A stretch of 12,917 nucleotides of DNA from Oscillospiraceae bacterium (GTDB lineage: Bacteria > Bacillota > Clostridia > Clostridiales > Clostridiaceae), in contig WQUF01000200.1 of assembly GCA_009785875.1 (NCBI GenBank), positions 1-12,917 of the forward strand, in the 5' to 3' direction. Numbering within the stretch: the first letter of the stretch is position 1; the number at the start of each line of letters is the position of its first letter. Shown in pieces: positions 1-6,234 of this stretch. The translations under genes and the position numbers were made by a program. The notes under the pieces are model-generated. The model saw only the letters and a program-made list of their open reading frames with translations. It searched no databases and had not been told where the DNA came from.

Positions 1-1
1 T

Positions 2-145
2 AAGGATAGAAAATATATAAAGAAGAAATTCAAAGTTTCATTAGACGAAAGCGACATGAAGATCTACAAATCAAATGGCACAGTAGATGAAGATTTGATG
101 GAAAAGGTCTGTTCAGTAGATTATATGGAAATAATGAGAGCGTAA
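2..145 (+). CDS. 3' end of an unidentified gene (partial)
   Basis: The frame is open from the window edge to a TAA at 143-145 and gives 47 residues, beginning KDRKYIKKKFKVSLDE and ending VDYMEIMRA. It is charged, lysine- and acid-rich, with no membrane segment and no motif I recognise. Codon use is AT-rich like the neighbouring genes, which weakly supports real coding. No terminator hairpin follows it. It could equally be a chance open frame, because only a short stretch is visible. Confidence 0.35.
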   Translation, partial: KDRKYIKKKFKVSLDESDMKIYKSNGTVDEDLMEKVCSVDYMEIMRA

Positions 146-400
146 AGGATAGACAACTGAATAGGACCTTTAGGAGTGACTTTAGGACAAAATTCGATAC
201 CTGCGTTTCGACAGAGTTTTTTTCATCTTGTGCGGAGACATGGGAGACACTGGAGGTGCAGAAAGTTCGGCGAAATTTGGGAAAATATAAGAAATAAAAT
301 AGAAACTTTGAATAAAATAGAGAACGATTTATTTTGAAAATAGGAATATTTTTAAAATAATGTTTCTAAAAAAAGTAAAATTTATACTCAACTGATGTTA
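146..400. other. Stretch without a recognisable gene
   Basis: No convincing gene, tRNA or hairpin is seen here. Around 165-290 the base composition is noticeably more GC-rich than the flanks, and one plus-strand frame stays open for about 57 codons to a TGA near 338, but it lacks a ribosome binding site and a clear start. From about 290 onward the DNA becomes strongly A/T-rich. The GC-richer block could be a remnant of a decayed gene or repeat; this is inference. Confidence 0.4.
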
Positions 401-435
401 GAGATAAAGGTAGCTAACTAACATAGTTGCTACCT
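401..435 (-). terminator. Hairpin terminator of the methyltransferase gene
   Basis: AGGTAGC (408-414) pairs with GCTACCT (429-435), and the stem continues inward as AACT/AGTT past one bulged base, leaving a 5-nt loop. Read on the minus strand, the stem is followed by TTTATCT. It lies directly downstream of the stop codon at 448, as expected for an intrinsic terminator, although the U-tract is interrupted. Confidence 0.65.
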
Positions 436-447
436 CTAAACAATATA

Positions 448-1227
448 TTATGGCTTAACAGCTCTGGTCACAATATATTGAGATATATACTCCGCTAAAA
501 TTGAACCCTTATCTTTATCTTCATAAAGATCGGTGAGAATAAAACCAGCTTTCAATTGCCCCCCAATTTGTTCCTCCAAAGTATGGCTAAATTGTATTCC
601 ATCATCTCTTTCTGCAAGCTTATTCAAAAGGGCTTCATCCTTTAGTGGATTATATGGCAACTTATTCGTCAATACCAGGGGCTGCTTTTCCACATCGTCG
701 AATAAAAAGTTTACACCATTATCCATACCAGCAAGGAGGATTCCACCATGCTTTAAAACCCTAAAACATTCGTTCCAAACGTGAAAAACGTCTTCCACAT
801 AGCAATTTGAAACAGGATGAAATATGATATCAAAAGCCTGGTCGAGGAATGGAAGTCTCTTGGTCATATCCCCTTTTACTATGTCTATATGATACCCTTC
901 CCTGAGGCTCACCATCTTTTCGCTCTCAAGCTGCTTATCTGAATAATCAAAAACAGTTGCAATAGCACCGAGGCCTGCAAAAATCGGCATCTGCTGACCT
1001 CCGCCAGATGCAAGCCCTAAAATTTTCACATCTAAGAATTTAGAATTCTTTAAAAAGGGAAGAAACCAGCTCTTTGGAACAGGTTTAATTGGACTCAGAA
1101 GCATATCCCATTGTCCCCTCTTAGCATTTTCATATTCTTCATGAGAAATAGGAATCCCCCACTCCCATCCTCCTTCTACCCATTTATCGATTGTCTTTGC
1201 ATTTATATCCGTGTAATCTTCATTCAT
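448..1227 (-). CDS. Class I SAM-dependent methyltransferase
   Basis: A 259-residue cytoplasmic protein with a Methyltransf_11-type Rossmann core. Motif I is ILGLASGGGQQ at about 69-79 (the glycine-rich SAM loop). The acidic residue that normally holds the ribose is D94 in VFDYSD. D120 in KGDM fits the adenine-contacting position. FDIIFHPVSNCY (132-143) is the motif IV strand and FRVLKHGGILL (155-165) is the typical post-motif segment. The N-terminal 60 residues (W-rich, with EWGIPISHEEY) and the C-terminal 90 would form the substrate cap; the substrate cannot be read from the sequence. A GAGG box 7 nt upstream supports the ATG. It lies 32 nt downstream of the secreted-protein gene on the same strand, so the two are probably cotranscribed. 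The family is certain; the target (small molecule more likely than RNA) is inference. Confidence 0.92.
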   Translation of the reverse strand: MNEDYTDINAKTIDKWVEGGWEWGIPISHEEYENAKRGQWDMLLSPIKPVPKSWFLPFLKNSKFLDVKILGLASGGGQQMPIFAGLGAIATVFDYSDKQLESEKMVSLREGYHIDIVKGDMTKRLPFLDQAFDIIFHPVSNCYVEDVFHVWNECFRVLKHGGILLAGMDNGVNFLFDDVEKQPLVLTNKLPYNPLKDEALLNKLAERDDGIQFSHTLEEQIGGQLKAGFILTDLYEDKDKGSILAEYISQYIVTRAVKP

Positions 1228-1259
1228 CTTTAAACCTCAATTTTTTAACCTCAAGTAAA

Positions 1260-2291
1260 TTATTTTGCAGTCATAAATTTCATCGACCTCGCCATATTTT
1301 GTAAACTATCTAAATCTTTACTAGAATTTGCATCTATAAATATATGATACTTATTTGTAGTAGTTTTACCAGTTTTAGGATTTTTATTTTGCACGGTAAG
1401 GAGAGTGTCTAAAAACACTTGAGAATTAGGATCCTCTACATCACTAAAAGTATATTGCCATTTTATCTTTTGCCCAAGTATAATGTCATCTTTAGTTGTA
1501 GCACCTTCAGAAGGTCCAGCATAGTCAGGGTTTTTACCAGAAAATATTCCCATATTGGACCAATATCCTCCAACCGGAACTACTTTTACAAAATTGTATA
1601 TTTTATAATCCTTTTCTATATCTACAAAAGCAGCACATCCGCTCTGTACTGTTAATATAATATTATTATCGATGGTAACATTTCGTTTATTAACAGCTAA
1701 AGTCCTCGTTCCTCTTTTAATGCTTTTAATGATCTGTTCCGATATGCTATTGCAGTCTGACTTTTGTTTATACGCATTGCTATTTGCGTAAATATAAACT
1801 GATATTAAATTTCCATCCTGATTTTTTACAACAGCACCATATACAAATGTACCATCTTCAGTAGTAATTGTTTGCAGTGGTACAACTACAACCATTGGTA
1901 ATCCATCTGCAATACAATTAGTTACTGAAAAAAGAGGATCACTTGCATTGTTATCCAGTAAGTAATTCACGTCTTTTACTAGATCGTTTTTAGAAAAGCA
2001 AAACAGTTCCCTTGCACATAAGATCAGCTCTTCAGAACCAGTTTTAAAAGATACACGAGTTTCTAATTCATTAGATAATAGTGGTCCTAAAATGTTGCTA
2101 GATGAGGTTGTAATAATTTTAGAACCCTCAGGCATAGAAATAGAAAGCCTACCACCAAGTAAAGAGTATGGCTTTGCAGATATTTTTGCACTATGAATAC
2201 CTGCATTAGTCCCCTTTACAGAAGCTGCAAAAACGGTTGTGCTGCTTAATCCTAATGCAATCACCATTATGAAGATAAGTATTTTTCTCAT
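1260..2291 (-). CDS. Secreted protein of unknown function
   Basis: A 343-residue protein with a clear Sec signal peptide: MRKI, a hydrophobic stretch through about residue 17, and a VFA-A cleavage site near residues 21-23, with no lipobox cysteine and no later membrane segment. The mature part is rich in beta-prone Thr, Ser, Val and Ile. It seems to have two lobes: about 40-195, starting with LGGRLSISMPEGSKI, and about 200-340, with VTIDNNIILTVQSGCAAFVDIEKDYK and a final amphipathic helix. There are no catalytic motifs, repeats or wall-anchoring signal that I recognise. A GGGGG-type ribosome binding site (AAGGGGGA) lies about 7 nt before the ATG. It heads the probable two-gene unit with the methyltransferase. 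It probably acts outside the membrane; the role is unknown. Confidence 0.85.
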   Translation of the reverse strand: MRKILIFIMVIALGLSSTTVFAASVKGTNAGIHSAKISAKPYSLLGGRLSISMPEGSKIITTSSSNILGPLLSNELETRVSFKTGSEELILCARELFCFSKNDLVKDVNYLLDNNASDPLFSVTNCIADGLPMVVVVPLQTITTEDGTFVYGAVVKNQDGNLISVYIYANSNAYKQKSDCNSISEQIIKSIKRGTRTLAVNKRNVTIDNNIILTVQSGCAAFVDIEKDYKIYNFVKVVPVGGYWSNMGIFSGKNPDYAGPSEGATTKDDIILGQKIKWQYTFSDVEDPNSQVFLDTLLTVQNKNPKTGKTTTNKYHIFIDANSSKDLDSLQNMARSMKFMTAK

Positions 2292-2463
2292 AAATATTCC
2301 CCCTTATTTTTATCTATACTATAATAATTACTATTTCCATAATCATGACGTAATTCCTGCTTTTTATTAAAAAAAGTACTTAAAATATAGTAAAATCAAT
2401 CTTTTTGTTCTACAAACATTCTGATACCGCTTACATCCATAACAGGAATTTTTTCAAAAATTT

Positions 2464-2494
2464 TTGCTTGTTACAAATATTTTTGTGCTATAAT
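2464..2494 (+). promoter_or_regulatory. Putative promoter of the 2530 gene
   Basis: A TATAAT box lies at 2489-2494 preceded by TGC (2486-2488), an extended -10. The -35 is weak: either TTGTTA (2468-2473, 15-nt spacer) or TTGCTT (2464-2469, 19-nt spacer). It is about 35 nt upstream of the start codon and 170 nt from the divergent secreted-protein gene. No obvious operator is seen. Confidence 0.55.
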
Positions 2495-2529
2495 TATAAA
2501 TAATAGTAAAAAATTAAAGGAGTGGTCGC

Positions 2530-3264
2530 ATGAAATTTGAAAAGAAAATATTATTTACAGATAGCATAAATAAAACTGAAATAATATTAAAAGCTCTCGA
2601 TGATTTTTCTATGTTTTCTGAAGATGATCTCATGAAGGATATTTTAAAAGAAGAATACTTTAAAACCATCATCGCCAAATTTGATTTCGATAATGAGGTT
2701 ATGGAATATACCATCACATTGAATAACGAAGGAAAAATTTACTGTGCTGATATTTTAGAAGGTGATATTACAGATTATGGTTTTCATTTAAATAGAGATC
2801 TTTCCTATACATATGCACAAGAAAAAGAAGCTTGCACTACTTTATTTAAATTCGCATTAAATGGATACTATCTCGATAGCGAAGAAAAAGGGGAAAAGAA
2901 TTTAGAATTTGAAAAATATGGCACATTGTCTGATATTAAAGTATTAAAGGATTATCTTACTGAAGAAATGTGCGAGAGCATCGATTCTCCTATTTTTATC
3001 CAAATAATAAAAAGTCTAAATGAAGATGCACTTACATCTCTATCATTAGAAAGCGATAAGGACATCGGACCATTTAAAATATCCTTTACTCCAAACCAAA
3101 AAGCCATGAATGAATTTAATTTTGAAGATTGCGATGATGGAATCTGCTATTATAAAAAGCCTAACAATTTAAGCAATTTATATGTTTTAATATTATATGA
3201 CGAGTGCGATAAAATCAGATATCTCTTATTTAGAAAGGGATTACTGATGGGAAATTCTATTTAA
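2530..3264 (+). CDS. Hypothetical cytoplasmic protein
   Basis: A 244-residue acidic protein without signal peptide or membrane segments. The start is well defined by AAAGGAG (2516-2522), 7 nt before the ATG. I do not recognise a family. The sequence alternates short helices and strands, with many Asp/Glu residues (for example FSMFSEDDLMKDILKEE at about 26-42 and FNFEDCDDGICYY at about 196-208). The C-terminal part, LYVLILYDECDKIRYLLFRKG, looks like a beta-hairpin core. Four cysteines occur outside any metal-binding spacing. It stands alone between a divergent gene and the riboswitch-controlled ATPase and has its own promoter. Codon use matches the neighbours, so it is probably a real gene. 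Confidence 0.75.
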   Translation: MKFEKKILFTDSINKTEIILKALDDFSMFSEDDLMKDILKEEYFKTIIAKFDFDNEVMEYTITLNNEGKIYCADILEGDITDYGFHLNRDLSYTYAQEKEACTTLFKFALNGYYLDSEEKGEKNLEFEKYGTLSDIKVLKDYLTEEMCESIDSPIFIQIIKSLNEDALTSLSLESDKDIGPFKISFTPNQKAMNEFNFEDCDDGICYYKKPNNLSNLYVLILYDECDKIRYLLFRKGLLMGNSI

Positions 3265-3292
3265 ATTATCTTTTAAAAATATATTATGTTAA

Positions 3293-3321
3293 TTGACGAA
3301 ATCTATATCCTGTGCTATTAT
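3293..3321 (+). promoter_or_regulatory. Promoter of the NiCo riboswitch/ATPase unit
   Basis: TTGACG (3293-3298), a 17-nt spacer and TATTAT (3316-3321) preceded by TGC (extended -10) make a near-consensus sigma-A promoter. Transcription would begin around 3328, giving a leader of roughly 230 nt that contains the whole riboswitch. Confidence 0.8.
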
Positions 3322-3339
3322 CAAATAGATACTCTTTGC

Positions 3340-3375
3340 ACTTTTAAGCTCCTTTTGGGAGAAAAAATAAAAAGT
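3340..3375 (+). other. Leader stem-loop just ahead of the aptamer
   Basis: ACTTTT (3340-3345) can pair with AAAAGT (3370-3375), enclosing an inner stem CTCC (3349-3352)/GGAG (3358-3361) with a TTTTG loop. It ends two bases before the P1 stem of the riboswitch. It has no U-tract after it, so it is not a terminator; it may help the aptamer fold or protect the 5' end. The function is inferred. Confidence 0.45.
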
Positions 3376-3376
3376 A

Positions 3377-3466
3377 CAAACTGAGCAGGCTGTGAATTTT
3401 ATGATTTAAAGCCGGGCTGTTTTATGCAGCAGCGGATGTATAACGGCATCTGTGGGACAGTTTTTT
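3377..3466 (+). promoter_or_regulatory. NiCo riboswitch aptamer (Ni2+/Co2+ sensing)
   Basis: The segment carries the conserved landmarks of the NiCo (czcD-type) riboswitch: CTGAGCAGGC at the 5' side, GCCGGGCTG in the middle and CATCTGTGGGACAG at the 3' side. It folds into the four-stem junction of that class. P1 is AAACTG (3378-3383) with CAGTTT (3458-3463). P2 is GGC (3388-3390) with GCC (3411-3413), plus TGAAT (3393-3397) with ATTTA (3404-3408). P3 is GCTG (3416-3419) with CAGC (3427-3430). P4 is CGGATG (3433-3438) with CATCTG (3447-3452). Members of the class bind Ni2+ or Co2+ cooperatively and control heavy-metal export genes. Here it lies between a strong promoter and the P-type ATPase gene. 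Confidence 0.92.
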
Positions 3467-3487
3467 GTTTCATAGGTGTCTTTTTTT
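3445..3487 (+). terminator. Riboswitch-controlled intrinsic terminator
   Basis: GGCATCTGTG (3445-3454) pairs over all ten positions with CATAGGTGTC (3471-3480), three of the pairs being G-U. The loop is 16 nt, and seven T residues follow at 3481-3487. Its 5' arm uses the 3' strand of aptamer stem P4, and its loop contains the conserved GGACAG that closes P1, so terminator and metal-bound aptamer exclude each other. Metal binding would therefore prevent termination and allow ATPase transcription: an ON switch, as described for this class. Confidence 0.85.
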
Positions 3488-3556
3488 ATAGATTTTCATA
3501 TAATAAGAGTGCGATGAGTTAATTTTGAAAATAAAAAAATCTAGGAGGTACTTGAT

Positions 3557-6103
3557 TTGGTCTTAGAAAACCCTAAATTTACAGGATTAACTGAGGATGA
3601 AGTAAAAGTTCTTCAAACAAAATATGGTAAAAATGAATTAATTGCTGAAAAAAAACAAAGCTTTTTTATAAAATTACTCCATATCATTTCAGAGCCCATG
3701 TTCCTTTTATTAATGGCTGCAGCAATTATCTTTTTTATACTTGGTGAACCTAGAGATGGCATCATCATGCTAGTCTTTGTTATTGGAATTATAACCATTG
3801 ATGTTGTGCAGGAATGGAAAACAGATCAAACTTTAAATGCCCTTAAAGATCTTTCAGCACCTCACATAAAAGTCATACGTAATAATAAAGAGACGATCAT
3901 TAAAAGCTCCGATCTAGTTCCAGGTGATTATATGATAATCGTTGAAGGGACGAAAATCCCTGCTGATGGATTTGTTGTAAAATGCAGTGATTTACGGGTA
4001 GACGAATCTTCATTGACTGGTGAAGCAGAAGGTGTATGGAAAATACCACATGATGAAAGTTCAATAGAAACAAAAGAGTATTGGAAAAATGATTACTGCT
4101 ATGCTGGTACTCTAGTGATGCAAGGATCTGCAGTTATTCTGGTGGATAAAATTGGAGCTCTAACTGAATATGGAAAAATCGGAGTAAACATTGCAAAAGC
4201 TCCCGATGAGGATACTCCACTCCAAAAACAGACAGATGATGTAGTAAAATTAGCTGCAGCAATCGCTGGCGTGTTGTTTTTTTTGGTCTGCATAGTAACT
4301 TGGTTTAACATACCAGATCATCCTTTTAAATCCAGGATCATCGAAAGCATACTTTCCGGTATCACCCTTTCCATGGCTATGATACCAGAAGAGTTTCCAG
4401 TGGTTTTAACTGTGTTTTTATCCATGGGAGCTTGGCGGCTTGCAAAGAAGAAATCCCTAGTTAGAAAGCTTCCATCCGTCGAAACCCTTGGAGCTGTTTC
4501 AGTTTTATGCGTTGATAAGACTGGCACCATCACTATGAACAAAATGGATGTAGAAGAAACTTGGGCTATAGATTCTGATATAAATAACCTAAGTGAAATA
4601 ATGGGCCTTGCATGTGAAACTGAAACCTATGATCCAATGGAACAAGCAATGTTAAATTATTGTGAAAAAATTGGAATAGAAAAATCTCACATCTTCGGTG
4701 GAAAATTGATAAGCGAATATCCATTTACAGATGATCTTAAGATGATGGGACATGTATGGTCACACGAAGATGAAATAATAATTGCAGCAAAAGGATCACC
4801 TGAAAGCATTTTATCCATATGTTCTTTAAAAGGTGAAGATAAAAAGCTAATCGATGAAAAAATAAAATCAATGGCACATGAAGGCTTACGAGTCATAGCA
4901 GTTGCCTTTACAAAATTAAACGATGAATCATCAATTCCTAAAATAATTTCAGATTGCAATTTAACATTTTTAGGGCTTGTTGGCTTAGAAGATCCTCCAA
5001 GAGAGACTGTAAAAGAGGATATTGCAACATGTAAAAAAGCTGGTATTCGTGTTGTAATGATCACAGGAGACAATGGACTTACTGCATCATCTATCGCTAG
5101 AAAAGTTGGAATTGAAAATTACAATAATATAATCACAGGGAATATGCTAAATGAATTAAGCGATGATGAACTTAGAGAAAAAATAAAAACTGTAAACATA
5201 TTTTCTCGTGTAATACCAGAGCATAAAATGCGCATAGTTAAAGCTTTTAAAGAAAATGGGGAAATAGTTGCTATGACAGGAGATGGAGTTAATGATGCAC
5301 CAGCTTTGAAATACGCAGATATCGGTATTGCAATGGGTAAGCGTGGAAGCGAAGTATCCAGGGAAGCTGCTGATCTTATACTATTAGACGATAACTTCTC
5401 AACTATTGTAGACACCGTAAAAGATGGAAGGCGTATTTTTGATAATATAAGAAAGGCAATGGGATATATCTTTACTATTCACATACCTATAGCTTTCTCG
5501 TCACTCCTAGCTCCTTTTTTAGGTGTTGCACCAACAAGTTTATTGCTTCTACCATTGCATGTTGTCTTATTGGAACTAGTAATAGACCCCACCTGCTCAA
5601 TAGTATTGGAACGCCAACCTTCTGAACTAAATATAATGGACAGAAAACCGAGAGACCCAAAAGAAAAGATTTTAAATGCCTCTATTTTAATTAAGAGCAT
5701 TATACAAGGAATTGCAATTTTTGCAGCATCTTTTGGCAGCTACTTTTATATATTAAAGCAAAATCCAGATGATGCACTTGTTGCAAGATCTATGGGACTT
5801 GTGATTATAATAATTGCAAATCTTTTCCTCGTTCAAGAAAATAGTTCAGATATGAATTCTATATTTGTTTCTATAAAAAGAAACATAAAAGATAGCATCA
5901 TGTGGGTCATTAATTTGATCACAATAGTCGGGATAATAATAATTTTGTATACCCCACTAAATAGTTTTTTAAAGCTTGGCCCTCTTTCAGCAAGACAATT
6001 TTTAGTAGCATTACTTTTGGCATTAGCATCTGTTTTATGGTTTGAAATAGTAAAGCTTTTTATGAAATTCTTTAGAAAATCTATGATAAAAAAACATAAA
6101 TAA
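3557..6103 (+). CDS. Cation-transporting P-type ATPase, probable Ni/Co efflux pump
   Basis: A full-length 848-residue P2-like P-type ATPase in the inner membrane. The start is a TTG with AGGAGGT (3543-3549) 7 nt upstream. Visible domains are: an N-terminal cation-ATPase segment (1-35); actuator with TGE at 154-156; phosphorylation site DKTGT at 320-324 (D320 is phosphorylated); nucleotide-binding KGSPE at 412-416; DPPR at 479-482; TGDN at 503-506; and hinge TGDGVND at 574-580. About ten membrane helices follow the usual pattern (M1-M2 at about 38-86, M3-M4 at about 232-289, M5-M10 from about 634 to 836). There is no N-terminal CxxC metal domain and no CPx motif. M4 has PEEFP (277-281) instead of the PEGLP of calcium pumps. 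M5 has H642 where SERCA has an asparagine ligand. M6 reads ELVIDPTC (E673, D677, C680). This fits a transition metal better than Ca2+. The NiCo riboswitch directly upstream points to Ni2+/Co2+ export; specificity is inferred. Confidence 0.95.
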   Translation: MVLENPKFTGLTEDEVKVLQTKYGKNELIAEKKQSFFIKLLHIISEPMFLLLMAAAIIFFILGEPRDGIIMLVFVIGIITIDVVQEWKTDQTLNALKDLSAPHIKVIRNNKETIIKSSDLVPGDYMIIVEGTKIPADGFVVKCSDLRVDESSLTGEAEGVWKIPHDESSIETKEYWKNDYCYAGTLVMQGSAVILVDKIGALTEYGKIGVNIAKAPDEDTPLQKQTDDVVKLAAAIAGVLFFLVCIVTWFNIPDHPFKSRIIESILSGITLSMAMIPEEFPVVLTVFLSMGAWRLAKKKSLVRKLPSVETLGAVSVLCVDKTGTITMNKMDVEETWAIDSDINNLSEIMGLACETETYDPMEQAMLNYCEKIGIEKSHIFGGKLISEYPFTDDLKMMGHVWSHEDEIIIAAKGSPESILSICSLKGEDKKLIDEKIKSMAHEGLRVIAVAFTKLNDESSIPKIISDCNLTFLGLVGLEDPPRETVKEDIATCKKAGIRVVMITGDNGLTASSIARKVGIENYNNIITGNMLNELSDDELREKIKTVNIFSRVIPEHKMRIVKAFKENGEIVAMTGDGVNDAPALKYADIGIAMGKRGSEVSREAADLILLDDNFSTIVDTVKDGRRIFDNIRKAMGYIFTIHIPIAFSSLLAPFLGVAPTSLLLLPLHVVLLELVIDPTCSIVLERQPSELNIMDRKPRDPKEKILNASILIKSIIQGIAIFAASFGSYFYILKQNPDDALVARSMGLVIIIIANLFLVQENSSDMNSIFVSIKRNIKDSIMWVINLITIVGIIIILYTPLNSFLKLGPLSARQFLVALLLALASVLWFEIVKLFMKFFRKSMIKKHK

Positions 6104-6119
6104 AAAAAAGTTTTTCTAA

Positions 6120-6147
6120 CCACTAGCCACTAATCACTAACCACTAA
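6120..6147. repeat. Four tandem copies of a CCACTAA-type heptamer
   Basis: CCACTAG, CCACTAA, TCACTAA and CCACTAA follow one another without gaps, and a degenerate fifth copy (TCTAACC phase) precedes them. They sit 17 nt after the ATPase stop codon and end at the base of the next hairpin. There is no CRISPR-like spacing. The role is unknown. Confidence 0.8.
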
Positions 6148-6192
6148 GGCAGACTACAGCACATATTAGTTAGGTTTCGGACGTAGTCTGCC
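6148..6192. repeat. Perfect 10-bp hairpin between the ATPase and DUF1846 genes
   Basis: GGCAGACTAC (6148-6157) is perfectly complementary to GTAGTCTGCC (6183-6192), with a 25-nt loop. No T-run follows on either strand, so it is not a standard intrinsic terminator. It could be a 3'-end RNA structure of the ATPase transcript, a leader element for the gene at 6235, or a small repeat unit together with the heptamers. Confidence 0.7.
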
Positions 6193-6234
6193 GTATGTTA
6201 AATATTCGAATTTTACGATATATGGGTGAAATAA

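Noticed and set aside
1419..1655. Plus-strand open frame opposite the secreted-protein gene
   Set aside because: It has no start signal and lies fully within a gene with a clear signal peptide and ribosome binding site.
3377..3466. yybP-ykoY (Mn2+) riboswitch as an alternative leader RNA
   Set aside because: The conserved segments and four-stem junction match the NiCo class, not the yybP-ykoY consensus.
4687..5415. Long minus-strand open frames opposite the ATPase gene
   Set aside because: They are antisense shadows of a gene with complete family motifs, with no ribosome binding site or recognisable protein.
6120..6147. CRISPR-like repeat array
   Set aside because: The 7-bp units are contiguous, without spacers, and there are no cas genes nearby.
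6148..6192. Intrinsic terminator of the ATPase gene
   Set aside because: The stem is strong but no T-run follows on either strand.
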